Part shown: positions 27,141 through 35,724 of the stretch, piece by piece
How positions within the stretch are numbered: position 1 is the stretch's first letter
How the letters are laid out: each line of letters opens with the position of its first letter
Source: Actinophytocola sp.
Lineage (GTDB): Bacteria > Actinomycetota > Actinomycetes > Mycobacteriales > Pseudonocardiaceae
NCBI GenBank assembly: GCA_009377395.1
Contig: WHUB01000015.1
Coordinates: forward strand, 1-64,000
Reading direction: 5' to 3'
Length of the DNA: 64,000 nt
Made by a program: the position numbers and the translations under genes
Notes under the pieces: generated by a model
What the model was told of the DNA's origin: nothing
The model's input: the letters and a program-made list of their open reading frames with translations, nothing else
Database searches by the model: none

Positions 27141-27547
27141 TGATCTACCTCGACACAGCGGCACTGGTGAAGCTGGTTCGCCGTGAGCCGGAAAGCGACA
27201 CCCTTGCCGATTGGCTCGACCGTGCTACGGACACCGACCTGGTGTCGTCTGCGTTGTGTGAAGTCGAGCTGCCGAGGGCGCTACGGCGAACCGAGCCGGA
27301 GTTGCTCGCCGGTGTGCCGCCGTTGCTTGCCCATATCGCTCGCTACGCCATAGACGATCTGGTCCGTTCGACGGCCGCGAGCTACACGGACCAGCACTTG
27401 CGCACGCTCGACGCGATCCACCTGGCCACCGCGCACGGTATGTTCGGGCCCGCGCGCATCACCGCGTTCGTCACGTACGACCGCCAGCTGCTCGCCTGCG
27501 CCGCTCGCTGGGGACTGACAACGGCGAGCCCAGGGTCCGACACCTGA
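27140..27547 (+). CDS. PIN-domain toxin ribonuclease (VapC-like)
   Basis: A 135-aa PIN-domain protein. Acidic residues expected at the active site are visible: MIYLDTAALVKL (Asp 5), SSALCEVELPRAL (Glu), LRTLDAIHLATA (Asp) and FVTYDRQLL (Asp). It should cleave RNA and be held in check by the adjacent antitoxin. The ATG overlaps the antitoxin stop, so translation is coupled. Confidence 0.9.
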   Translation: MIYLDTAALVKLVRREPESDTLADWLDRATDTDLVSSALCEVELPRALRRTEPELLAGVPPLLAHIARYAIDDLVRSTAASYTDQHLRTLDAIHLATAHGMFGPARITAFVTYDRQLLACAARWGLTTASPGSDT

Positions 27548-27579
27548 GCACCGGCACAAAACCACTCGGCGCCTGCCCG

Positions 27580-27687
27580 TACACTGGACTCGTGGTCGTC
27601 CGGTTGGAATAGCTGACATCAGCGCCCCGCGGTAGCGCGGGCGCGCAGACGTGCTGCCTTTCCCACGACCGCGTTCGGAGTTCCCTG
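27580..27687 (+). promoter_or_regulatory. Leader of the ABC-F gene: leaderless micro-ORF and hairpins (candidate attenuator)
   Basis: A -10 box TACACT (27580-27585) lies six bases before GTG at 27592, which starts a six-codon ORF (MVVRLE, stop TAG at 27610-27612). Directly after come GCTGA-CA-TCAGC (27612-27623) and a GC-rich hairpin (27622-27644, one bulge). GGTCGT at 27594-27599, inside the micro-ORF, can also pair with ACGACC at 27665-27670. The ABC-F start TTG at 27688 has a CGGAG ribosome site. This layout resembles ribosome-controlled attenuators of antibiotic-resistance ABC-F genes. Regulation is inference. Confidence 0.6.
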
Positions 27688-29316
27688 TTGATTACCGCCA
27701 CCGGCCTTGAGCTGCGCGCCGGGTCCCGCATCCTGCTCTCGGACGCCGCGCTGCGCGTCCAGCCCGGCGACCGGATCGGGCTCGTCGGACGCAACGGCGC
27801 CGGCAAGACCACGACGCTGAAGGTGCTCGCCGGCGCGGGCGAGCCGTACGCGGGCGAGCTGCGCCGGGGCAGCGCGCTCGGCTACCTGCCGCAGGACCCG
27901 CGCGAGGGCGACCTCTCGGTGACCGCCAAGGACCGGGTGCTGTCCGCGCGTGGCCTGGACCAGATCGCCCGCGACATGGAGAAGGTGCAGCTCGCCATGT
28001 CCGAGCTGGCCGACGAGGCCGAGCGGGACAAGGCGGTGCGCCGCTACGGCAAGCTGGAGGAGCGGTTCGCCTCGCTCGGCGGGTACGCCGCCGAGAGCGA
28101 GGCCGCCCGGATCTGCACCAACCTCGGCCTGGAGGACCGGGTGCTCGGCCAGCCGCTGCGGACGCTCTCCGGCGGCCAGCGCAGGCGGGTCGAGCTGGCG
28201 CGGATCCTGTTCGCCGCGTCCGAGACCGGCGCGAGCGGCAAGTCCAACCGGATCCTGCTGCTTGACGAGCCGACCAACCACCTCGACGCCGACTCGATCA
28301 GCTGGCTGCGCGGCTTCCTCAAGCAGCACGCCGGTGGCCTTGTGGTGATCAGCCACGACGTCGATCTGCTCGACGAGGTCGTCAACAAGGTCTGGTTCCT
28401 CGACGCCACCCGCGGCGAGGTCGACCACTACAACATGACCTGGCAGCGCTATCTCGACGCCCGGGCCACCGACGAGCGACGGCGCAGGCGGGAGCGCGCC
28501 AACGCCGAGAAGAAGGCCTCGGCGTTGCAGCAGCAGGCGGCCAAGCTGGGCGCGAAGGCGACCAAGGCGGTCGCGGCGAAGAACATGGCTCGCCGAGCTG
28601 AGCAGATGCTCTCCGAGCTGGACGAGACCCGGCAGGCCGACAAGGTCGCCAAGATCAGCTTCCCGGCGCCCGCGTCGTGCGGCAAGACACCGCTGACGGC
28701 CTCCGGGCTGTCGAAGTCCTACGGCTCGCTGGAGATCTTCACCGGCGTCGACCTCGCCATCGACCGGGGCTCGAAGGTGGTCGTGCTCGGGCTCAACGGT
28801 GCGGGCAAGACGACGTTGCTGCGGTTGCTCTGCGGGCTCGAGCGGCCCGACGCCGGGGAGCGCGTGCCCGGCCACGGACTGCGGCTCGGCTACTACGCCC
28901 AGGAACACGAGACGCTGGACCACGACCGCTCGGTGTGGGAGAACATCCGCGGCCTCGCCCCGGACACCGGCGAGCAGGAGCTGCGCACGCTGCTGGGCAC
29001 GTTCCTGTTCACGGGCGAACAGCTCGACCAGCCCGCCGGGACGCTTTCCGGCGGGGAGAAGACCCGGCTGGCGCTCGCCGGGCTGGTGTCGAGCGCGGCC
29101 AACGTGCTGCTGCTCGACGAGCCGACCAACAACCTCGACCCGGCGAGTCGCGAGCAGGTGCTGGACGCGCTGCACAGCTACACCGGGGCGGTCGTGCTGG
29201 TCACCCACGATCCCGGCGCGGTGGAGGCGCTCGAGCCGGAGCGGGTGATCCTGCTGCCCGACGGCACCGAGGATCACTGGTCCGACGACTACCTCGAGCT
29301 GGTCCAGCTGGCATGA
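27688..29316 (+). CDS. ABC-F family ATPase (ribosome-associated; Rv1473-like)
   Basis: A 542-aa protein with two ATP-binding domains and no membrane part. First domain: GRNGAGKTTTLK, LSGGQRRRVELARI, LLLDEPTNHLDADS. Second: GLNGAGKTTLLRLL, LSGGEKTRLALAGL, LLLDEPTNNLDPAS. The linker (about residues 250-320) is rich in Arg/Lys (ERRRRRERANAEKKASALQQQ), as expected for the ribosome-reaching interdomain helix. Length and motifs fit the actinobacterial group that includes M. tuberculosis Rv1473, tied to translation-inhibitor tolerance. The TTG start and long leader suggest regulated expression. Confidence 0.88.
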   Translation: MITATGLELRAGSRILLSDAALRVQPGDRIGLVGRNGAGKTTTLKVLAGAGEPYAGELRRGSALGYLPQDPREGDLSVTAKDRVLSARGLDQIARDMEKVQLAMSELADEAERDKAVRRYGKLEERFASLGGYAAESEAARICTNLGLEDRVLGQPLRTLSGGQRRRVELARILFAASETGASGKSNRILLLDEPTNHLDADSISWLRGFLKQHAGGLVVISHDVDLLDEVVNKVWFLDATRGEVDHYNMTWQRYLDARATDERRRRRERANAEKKASALQQQAAKLGAKATKAVAAKNMARRAEQMLSELDETRQADKVAKISFPAPASCGKTPLTASGLSKSYGSLEIFTGVDLAIDRGSKVVVLGLNGAGKTTLLRLLCGLERPDAGERVPGHGLRLGYYAQEHETLDHDRSVWENIRGLAPDTGEQELRTLLGTFLFTGEQLDQPAGTLSGGEKTRLALAGLVSSAANVLLLDEPTNNLDPASREQVLDALHSYTGAVVLVTHDPGAVEALEPERVILLPDGTEDHWSDDYLELVQLA

Positions 29317-29549
29317 TCACTCAGCGCGTGCGGTTGATCACAGCAGCGCGAAAAGGAGCAACAACCAACCGAGGTTTTCGGTACGGTACCGGCAGGTAGC
29401 CGCCACGGAGCCCAACGGGATTAGGCCGTACGTGGTGCGTTCACCTCTATTTGCACTTCCGTCTGGCGTTAAGCCGCGCTGTGTTCGATCATTGCGGCTA
29501 GAAGGGGCCCGTTCTGGCCCAGGACTCTCCGGCGGGAGGCGTGACAACC
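29317..29549. other. 233-bp intergenic region without a recognised gene
   Basis: Between the ABC-F gene and the small HTH gene. It contains a short palindrome GGTACGGTACC (29380-29390), a poly-A/purine patch around 29348-29360, and less GC-rich sequence from 29440 to 29500 that probably includes the promoter of the HTH gene (for example TTGCAC near 29451). A GGGAGG ribosome site lies at 29534-29539. I see no tRNA or other RNA that I can name. Confidence 0.5.
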
Positions 29550-29759
29550 GTGGCTGATCTGAAGAAGGGCGCGCGCATCACCGGTAACACGCGCGAGAAG
29601 TTAGCGTCTGATCTGAAGAAGAAGTACGAGAAGGGCGCGAGCATCCGTGCCCTCGCCGAGTCGACAGGGCGTTCCTACGGCTTCGTGCACCGCGTCCTGT
29701 GCGAGTCGGGCGTTCAGCTGCGAGGCCGTGGCGGGGCGACCACCAGGAAGAAGAGGTAA
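29550..29759 (+). CDS. Small helix-turn-helix protein conserved in actinobacteria
   Basis: A 69-aa basic protein: VADLKKGARITGNTREKLASDLKKKYEKGASIRALAESTGRSYGFVHRVLCESGVQLRGRGG. Residues about 30-55 (GASIRALAESTGRSYGFVHRVL) form a helix-turn-helix like those of recombinases and Trp-repressor-like proteins. GTG 29550 is preferred because the GGGAGG is 10 bp away; the earlier GTG at 29541 is only one base from it. Likely DNA-binding; targets unknown. Confidence 0.8.
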   Translation: MADLKKGARITGNTREKLASDLKKKYEKGASIRALAESTGRSYGFVHRVLCESGVQLRGRGGATTRKKR

Positions 29760-29764
29760 CACAC

Positions 29765-31045
29765 TCACCCGGTGCGCGGCGCGGTGTCGGCCGCTGAGGG
29801 CTCAGGTTGCCTCGCGAAGCACAGCCGCGCGCCGAGCAGCACCAGCGGATAGACGAGGTAACCCCATCTCGTCGCGGGTGTCAGCAGCGTCGCCGCACCG
29901 AGGCCGACGGCGATGCGCAGGGCGGCGTCGGCCGCCGTCTCCGGTGGCCGTAGCACGACCCAGGCCGTGATCGCCACGGCGGCGATGCCGAGCAACGCGA
30001 GCGCGAGCGCGTGCCCCACCGGACCGGTGCTCGCGAGCAGGTACCCCGGCAGTGGGCTGGCCGCGGGGGAGGCGACCTCGGCGGCGCCGAGCGGGAACGC
30101 GATGACGTTGTCGACGAACGCCCGTGACTCCACGGCGAGGACCGGCACCGTCACGACGGCGCTCGCGCCGATCAGCGTGCCCGCGAACACCGCTGCCGCC
30201 TTCACGCCGCGCCGCACGAACACCAGCACCAGCAGCACCAGCACGGCGGGCGCCGCCGTGAGCTTCGCGCTCACCACCAGCGCGAGCATGACCCCGGACG
30301 CGGCGGCGTCGCCGCGTGCCGCGAGCGCGATCGCCACGAGCAACAGGCCGAGCACGGCCAGGTCCGGCCCCGACACGGCGAAGTTCAGCGCGGTCGCGGG
30401 CGAGACGACCGCGAGCTGCGCCGCCCCGACCGGCACCGGGGGCCAGCCGAGCAGCCGCAGCGCCAGCAGCGCGCCCGCCACCGCGACGCAGCCGAACACG
30501 ATGCGCGCGTCGGTCAGCGCCAGCGTCACCGGGTTGTCGGCGCCGAGCTCGACCACCAGCGCCCGGGGCAGTCCGAACAGCGCCATGACCGGCCCGTACG
30601 GCGTGTAGTCGTTGACCACCGGTGGCCGGCCGAGCGTGGCGACGTCGAGGTACGGGCTGCCGTGGCGCAGCAGCAACGAGGCTGACCGCTCGATCACCCA
30701 CACCTCGGGCTGCGCGCCCCACGCTGCCGGGTCGGCGCGCCAGTCGCCGCCGCCGAGGCGGCGCAGCACCAGGTGCAGCAGCGGCGCGATCAGCCCGAAC
30801 GCGCTCGCCACCCCGACCGCGACCCACCGCGACCAGAACCACCGATGGGGCGGCGCGACCTGGCGGGTTCGCAGCAGTACGACCAGCGCGTGCGCCGCCG
30901 CGAGTCCGTAGCCTGCCGCCGCCCAGCCGCCCCAGATCGAGTGGGTGGCGAAGCCCGACGCGAGCGCGGTGATCACGGCGAAGAGCGTGAATCCCAGATA
31001 CACCGCGCCGTCGAGCGCGTGCGGGCGCCGCCCCGTCTCGCTCAC
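29765..31045 (-). CDS. Polytopic membrane protein, GT87/DUF2029-like glycosyltransferase candidate
   Basis: A 426-aa membrane protein with about 10-11 hydrophobic helices. The loop GSPYLDVATLGRPPVVNDYTPYGPVMALFGLP (about residues 128-160) resembles the conserved periplasmic YxxYxPxxYPP-type loop of actinobacterial GT-C/DUF2029 mannosyltransferases, with acidic residues as possible catalytic ones. It ends five bases from the stop of the convergent HTH gene. Substrate unknown. The spacer upstream to 31264 belongs to its promoter and that of the exporter. Confidence 0.7.
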   Translation of the reverse strand: MSETGRRPHALDGAVYLGFTLFAVITALASGFATHSIWGGWAAAGYGLAAAHALVVLLRTRQVAPPHRWFWSRWVAVGVASAFGLIAPLLHLVLRRLGGGDWRADPAAWGAQPEVWVIERSASLLLRHGSPYLDVATLGRPPVVNDYTPYGPVMALFGLPRALVVELGADNPVTLALTDARIVFGCVAVAGALLALRLLGWPPVPVGAAQLAVVSPATALNFAVSGPDLAVLGLLLVAIALAARGDAAASGVMLALVVSAKLTAAPAVLVLLVLVFVRRGVKAAAVFAGTLIGASAVVTVPVLAVESRAFVDNVIAFPLGAAEVASPAASPLPGYLLASTGPVGHALALALLGIAAVAITAWVVLRPPETAADAALRIAVGLGAATLLTPATRWGYLVYPLVLLGARLCFARQPEPSAADTAPRTG

Positions 31046-31264
31046 CTCGTAACCTCTCGTGCGCCGAATCCGAACTCGCCTGCGGCAGCCTACTGCCGCC
31101 GTGACTGTCGGTCCCTCGGGGCATGATGACGGTATCCAGGCGGCGAAACCGGGAATGAAGATCTACTACCCGGCGTTACGCTGCACGGACGGGCCGGAAT
31201 CTTGGAGTAATGTCGAGGTTTCCGGCCATGGGGGCACGGTGAGGGCGAGGAGTTGGTCGGCGTC
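31046..31264. other. Divergent promoter region with a short hairpin
   Basis: A 219-bp spacer between the membrane protein (minus) and the ABC exporter (plus). A perfect stem GCGGCAG-CCTA-CTGCCGC lies at 31082-31099. Further right are TAATGT (about 31208) as a possible -10 and GCGAGGAG (31245-31252) as the ribosome site of the exporter. No gene was recognised. Confidence 0.4.
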
Positions 31265-33154
31265 ATGGACAACACCTGGATGTTGCTGCGGAGCAGCATG
31301 CACAGCGCGGACGCGCCGCAGAAGCTGCGACCGGGCACGGTGCCCAGGATCGTCAGGTTCGCGCGGCCGCACTGGCGGCGGCTGATCGTGTTCCTCCTGC
31401 TCACCGTGGTCTCGGCCGTGCTCGCGGTGAGCACGCCGCTGCTCGCTGGCCGGGTCGTCGACGTCATCGTCAGCGGCGAGGACAGCCGCATCGTGGTGCT
31501 ACTCGCGCTCGCCATCGCCGGGATCGCGATCGCGGACGCGATCATCGGGCTCGCCGAACGCTGGCAGTCGGCCCACATCGGCGAGGGGCTGATCTACGAC
31601 CTGCGCCGGGCCGTGTACGAGCACGTGCAGCGGATGCCGATCGCCTTCTTCACCCGCACCCGCACCGGCGCGCTGGTGAGCAGGCTGAACAACGACGTCA
31701 TCGGCGCTCAGCGCACGTTCACCGCGACGCTGTCCGGGTTCGTCACCAACATCATCCAGCTCGCACTGTCCCTTGTGGTCATGCTGACGCTGTCCTGGCA
31801 GGTCACGGTGTGCGCGCTCGTGCTGCTGCCGATCTTCGTGCTGCCCGCCCGGCGGATCGGGCGGAAGATGGCCACTCTCCAGCGGCAGGCGGCGGAGCAG
31901 AACGCCACCATGACCACGCAGATGACCGAGCGGTTCTCCGCCCCCGGCGCGATCCTGGTGAAGCTCTTCGGGCGCCCGGACGCGGAGGCCGACGAGTTCG
32001 GCGAGCGCGCGGCCAGGGTCCGCGACATCGGCGTGCGCACCGCGATGCTCACCCGCTGGTTCCTGACCAGCCTGACGCTGGTGTCCGCGCTCGCGCTCGC
32101 GCTGGTGTACGGGCTCGGCGGCTGGCTCGCCATCGCGGGCACGCTCGACGCGGGCACCGTCGTCGCGCTCGCGCTGCTGCTGACCCGGCTCTACACGCCG
32201 CTGACGGCGCTGGCCAACGTCCGCGTGGACATCATGACGGCGCTGGTGTCGTTCGAGCGGATCTTCGAAGTCCTCGACATCACGCCCGGGATCACCGAGC
32301 GGCCGGACGCCCGGCGGGTGCCGGTCGGCCCGGTGGCGGTCGAGTTCGACGACGTCCGGTTCTCCTACCCGTCGGCCGACAAGGTCTCGCTCGCCTCGCT
32401 GGAGGCGGTCGCCACGCTCGACACCAGGGGCGGCGAGGAGGTGCTGCACGGCATGAGCCTGCACGCGAGGGCGGGCGAGATGGTCGCGCTGGTCGGCCCG
32501 TCGGGGGCGGGCAAGTCGACGCTCGCCTCGCTGGTGCCGAGGCTCTACGACGCCGACAGCGGGGCGGTGCGGCTCGGCGGCGTCGACGTGCGGGAGCTGA
32601 GCTTCGCCGCGCTGCGCGAGACGGTCGGCGTCGTCACCCAGGACGGGCACCTGTTCCACGACACCATCCGCGCCAACCTCGCCTACGCGCGGCCGGAGGC
32701 GAGCGACGACGAGATCTGGGACGCGCTGTGGCGGGCACGGCTGGCCGACCTGGTGCGCTCGCTGCCGGACGGGCTCGACACCGTAGTCGGCGAACGCGGC
32801 TACCGGCTCTCCGGCGGGGAACGGCAGCGGCTCACCATCGCGCGGCTGCTGCTGGCCCGGCCCCGGGTGGTGGTGCTCGACGAGGCCACGGCCCACCTCG
32901 ACTCGGAGTCGGAGACCGCCGTCGGCGCCGCGCTGGCCGACGCGCTGGCGGGCAGGACCGCGATCGTGATCGCGCACCGGCTGTCCACGGTGCGGGCGGC
33001 GGACCAGATCCTGGTCGTCGAAGACGGCAGCATCGTCGAGCGCGGCACCCACGACGAGCTGCTCGCGGCGGACGGGCGCTACGCCGAGCTGTACCGCACC
33101 CAGTTCGCCACCGAAGGCCCGAAAGACGACGTGCTCGACCCGGCCGTGGCGTGA
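31265..33154 (+). CDS. ABC exporter, fused membrane and ATPase domains
   Basis: A 629-aa half-transporter of the MsbA/BmrA type. Six membrane helices occupy about residues 35-320, then the ATPase domain: Walker A GPSGAGKST (about residue 415), signature LSGGERQRLTIARLLL, Walker B VVVLDEATAHLDSESE, and the His switch IVIAHRLSTV. It would act as a homodimer exporting a lipid or drug. The ATG at 31265 is chosen; an in-frame TTG at 31253 lies too close to the ribosome site. The stop overlaps the hydrolase gene by four bases. Confidence 0.88.
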   Translation: MDNTWMLLRSSMHSADAPQKLRPGTVPRIVRFARPHWRRLIVFLLLTVVSAVLAVSTPLLAGRVVDVIVSGEDSRIVVLLALAIAGIAIADAIIGLAERWQSAHIGEGLIYDLRRAVYEHVQRMPIAFFTRTRTGALVSRLNNDVIGAQRTFTATLSGFVTNIIQLALSLVVMLTLSWQVTVCALVLLPIFVLPARRIGRKMATLQRQAAEQNATMTTQMTERFSAPGAILVKLFGRPDAEADEFGERAARVRDIGVRTAMLTRWFLTSLTLVSALALALVYGLGGWLAIAGTLDAGTVVALALLLTRLYTPLTALANVRVDIMTALVSFERIFEVLDITPGITERPDARRVPVGPVAVEFDDVRFSYPSADKVSLASLEAVATLDTRGGEEVLHGMSLHARAGEMVALVGPSGAGKSTLASLVPRLYDADSGAVRLGGVDVRELSFAALRETVGVVTQDGHLFHDTIRANLAYARPEASDDEIWDALWRARLADLVRSLPDGLDTVVGERGYRLSGGERQRLTIARLLLARPRVVVLDEATAHLDSESETAVGAALADALAGRTAIVIAHRLSTVRAADQILVVEDGSIVERGTHDELLAADGRYAELYRTQFATEGPKDDVLDPAVA

Positions 33155-33903
33155 CCCGGCGAGTGGGCGAGGATGCCTGGGTGGACGAGAACCGAGTCGA
33201 GATCGGGCACACCTCGGCGCTGACAGTGCTGCGGGCACGCACGACGGTGCGCGCGGTGACGCTGGTGCTGCACGGCGGGGCCGAGTACGGGCAGGAGCGG
33301 ATCCGGCCCTGGTCGCACGCCTTCCTGCGGATGGTGCCGTTCGCGCGGGCGTTGCATCGGGCGGGCCGGGCGGACGGCCTCGAGGTGCGGCTGCTGCGCA
33401 ACCGGGTGCGCGGCTGGAACAAGCCGGAGCTGTCGCCGGTGGCCGACGCGCGCGAGGCGCTCGCCGCGATCCGCCGCGACCACCCCGAGGTGCCGGTCGT
33501 GCTCGTCGGGCATTCGATGGGCGGCCGGGTGGCGCTGCGGGTGGCCGACGATCCCGGCGTCGTCGCGGTGTGCGCGCTCGCGCCGTGGACCACCGAGAAG
33601 GACTGGGTCGAGCCGGTGTCCGGGGTGCGGGTGCTCATCGCGCACGGCACCCAGGACGTCATCACCTCGCCGGAAGCGTCCTACGAGTACGCGCTGCGCG
33701 CCGACCGGGTGACCGAGGTGGCCCGGATCGAGGTGGAACGGGAGGGACACGCACTGCTGCGCAGGTCCGCGATGTGGACGCGGCTGGTGCGTGGGTTCAC
33801 ACTCAACGAAACCGGAATCGGAGTGGAAAGTGCACACCAGAAACCATTTCCGGTGTCGGTGTGGCAGCTTTCCAGCCCCGATAGGCTCCGCGTCCGGGTG
33901 TAA
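33151..33903 (+). CDS. Alpha/beta hydrolase
   Basis: A 250-aa hydrolase. The nucleophile elbow is GHSMGG (VVLVGHSMGGRVALRVAD), the acid is probably Asp in AHGTQDVITSPE and the base His in VEREGHALLRRS. The oxyanion strand VTLVLHGGAEYGQE is near the N-terminus. GTG at 33151 overlaps the exporter stop. The last 35 residues after the hydrolase fold are not conserved-looking. Substrate unknown. Confidence 0.82.
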   Translation: MTRRVGEDAWVDENRVEIGHTSALTVLRARTTVRAVTLVLHGGAEYGQERIRPWSHAFLRMVPFARALHRAGRADGLEVRLLRNRVRGWNKPELSPVADAREALAAIRRDHPEVPVVLVGHSMGGRVALRVADDPGVVAVCALAPWTTEKDWVEPVSGVRVLIAHGTQDVITSPEASYEYALRADRVTEVARIEVEREGHALLRRSAMWTRLVRGFTLNETGIGVESAHQKPFPVSVWQLSSPDRLRVRV

Positions 33904-34018
33904 TTCACCGACCTGCCGGGGGAGGTGAAAAACCGCCACGCCGAGGGTGGAATGATGCGCTCATCCGAACGTGGCTCCGCGCCCGCCCATAAGGCGGCGA
34001 ACGGGAGGGATGAAGCGA

Positions 34019-35179
34019 ATGGCGAACATGCGTGGACCGTACGGCGGCGCACCTGGGGGAGACAGACGTGGCCGCCACCAGGACGCGCAGATGATGCCGT
34101 TGCCTGGCCAGCAGCAGCCACCGCCACGGACCCGCGCGATGCCGCCGCAGCGACCGCCGCAACAACCACCCCCACCGCCGCCACCCCCGCCGCAGGGGCA
34201 ACGACCGATGCCCGCACCCCGGCGCAGACGCTGGGGGTTCCGCCGGATCGCCAGCGTGATCGCGCTGGTGCTGGTCGCGACGCTGGCCGGTCTCTGGATC
34301 TACCTCGACTCGTCGATCCAGCGGACCAACGCGCTGCCGGACTACCAGGGCAAACCGGCCGCCGCCGAGGGAACCAACTGGCTGATCGTCGGCTCCGACA
34401 GCAGGCAGGGGCTGACCGATGCGCAGGCGAAGCGGCTGCGCAGTGGCTCGCCGGAGGCCACGAGCGGGCAGCGCACCGACACCATCCTGGTGGCCCATCT
34501 CCCGGACAACGGCACCAAGCCGACGCTGGTCAGCTTCCCGCGTGACTCCGAGGTCAACGTTCCCGGCTACGGCGTGACCCAGATCAACGCGGCCTTCTCG
34601 TACGGCGGGCCGAAGCTGCTCGTCCGCACCATCGAGCAGGCGACCGGGCTGCGCATGGACCACTACGCCGAGGTCGGCTTCGGTGGCTTCGCCGACATCG
34701 TCGACGCGATCGGCGGGGTCCCGATGAACATCCCGGAGAAGATGAGCGACCCCATGACCCACATGACGATTCCGAAGGGCAAGCAGAAGCTCAACGGTGT
34801 CGAGGCGCTCGCCTACGTCCGGATGCGGTACAGCTCGGCGACCCCGCGCTCCGACCTGGACCGGGTGGTCAACCAGCGCAAGTTCATCGGCGCGCTCGCC
34901 GGGGAGCTCGCCAGCCCGGCGACGTTCCTGAACCCGTTCGACGTCGTGCCGCTGCTCGGCGCCGCGCCCAAGGCGCTCAAGGTCGACGAGGGCGACCACC
35001 TGCACCACCTGCTGGCCCTGGGCTGGGCCATGCGCGGGATCTCGTCCAACGGCACGGTCACCACCACCGTCCCCGTCACCTCGGGGGCGGCGACGGACTG
35101 GTCCCCGGTGGAGTCGAAGAAGCTCTTCGACGCGCTGCGCAACGACACACCGGTGCCCAAGAGCTCGATCTACAACTGA
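34019..35179 (+). CDS. LytR-CpsA-Psr (LCP) family cell-wall ligase
   Basis: A 386-aa membrane-anchored enzyme. A Pro/Gln-rich cytosolic N-terminus (about residues 1-70, including a run of prolines) is followed by one membrane helix (IASVIALVLVATLAGLWIYL) and the LCP domain: NWLIVGSDSRQGL, RTDTILVAHL, LVSFPRDSEVNVPGYG, INAAFSYGGP and RMRYSS...DLDRVVNQRKF, with the Arg and Asp residues that bind pyrophosphate-lipid substrate. LCP proteins attach wall polymers such as arabinogalactan or teichoic acids to peptidoglycan. ATG 34019 has a GGGAGG ten bases upstream. Confidence 0.92.
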   Translation: MANMRGPYGGAPGGDRRGRHQDAQMMPLPGQQQPPPRTRAMPPQRPPQQPPPPPPPPPQGQRPMPAPRRRRWGFRRIASVIALVLVATLAGLWIYLDSSIQRTNALPDYQGKPAAAEGTNWLIVGSDSRQGLTDAQAKRLRSGSPEATSGQRTDTILVAHLPDNGTKPTLVSFPRDSEVNVPGYGVTQINAAFSYGGPKLLVRTIEQATGLRMDHYAEVGFGGFADIVDAIGGVPMNIPEKMSDPMTHMTIPKGKQKLNGVEALAYVRMRYSSATPRSDLDRVVNQRKFIGALAGELASPATFLNPFDVVPLLGAAPKALKVDEGDHLHHLLALGWAMRGISSNGTVTTTVPVTSGAATDWSPVESKKLFDALRNDTPVPKSSIYN

Positions 35180-35187
35180 CACCGACA

Positions 35188-35224
35188 CGCGGGCCCGGCA
35201 CACGATGACGGTGCCGGGCCCGCG
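35188..35224. terminator. Strong hairpin terminator between convergent LCP and peroxiredoxin genes
   Basis: A perfect 14-bp stem: CGCGGGCCCGGCAC at 35188-35201 and its complement at 35211-35224, with a nine-base loop. It sits eight bases after the LCP stop and twelve before the stop of the peroxiredoxin gene on the other strand. No T-run follows on either side. Confidence 0.85.
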
Positions 35225-35235
35225 CGCTGTCGTGG

Positions 35236-35694
35236 TCAGCTCGACCGCAGCGCGCTGAGTGCCTTGTCGGCGTGCAGGCCCATCCGCAGCTCGCTCGTGA
35301 TCACGTCGATGACGCGGCTGTCGGTGCCGATGACGAACGTCTTGCGCTTCGTCGGCAGCGGCCCCCAGCTGCGGCTGGCGCCGAACTGCTTGGTGATCGC
35401 GCCGTCCGGGTCGGAGAGCAGCGGATAGTCGAACTCGTGACGGTCGGCGAACTCGGCCTGCTTGCTCACCGGGTCACGGCTGATGCCGATACGCTGCGCG
35501 CCGATGTCGGCGAACTCGGCCGACAGGTCGCGGAAGTGGCAGCTTTCCGCGGTGCAGCCCGGCGTCATCGCCGCTGGGTAGAAGAACAGCACGACCGGCC
35601 CGTTCGCCAGGAACTCCGACAGGCTGCGGGATGTGCCGTGCTGGTCCTGCGCCGTGAAGTCGGCGACGTGATCACCTTTTCGCATGCGCCCCAT
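35236..35694 (-). CDS. bcp: Peroxiredoxin of the BCP/PrxQ type
   Basis: A 152-aa thiol peroxidase that reduces hydroperoxides. PAAMTPGCTAESCHFRD carries the peroxidatic Cys (about residue 47) and the resolving Cys five residues later, the typical PrxQ pair. Other family parts are DFTAQDQHGTSRSLSEF and FVIGTDSRV. Cytosolic. Two Met starts are possible (35694 or three codons in). Confidence 0.92.
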   Translation of the reverse strand: MGRMRKGDHVADFTAQDQHGTSRSLSEFLANGPVVLFFYPAAMTPGCTAESCHFRDLSAEFADIGAQRIGISRDPVSKQAEFADRHEFDYPLLSDPDGAITKQFGASRSWGPLPTKRKTFVIGTDSRVIDVITSELRMGLHADKALSALRSS

Positions 35695-35724
35695 CGTGCC
35701 GCACCGCGGCGGGTCGGGCGACGG

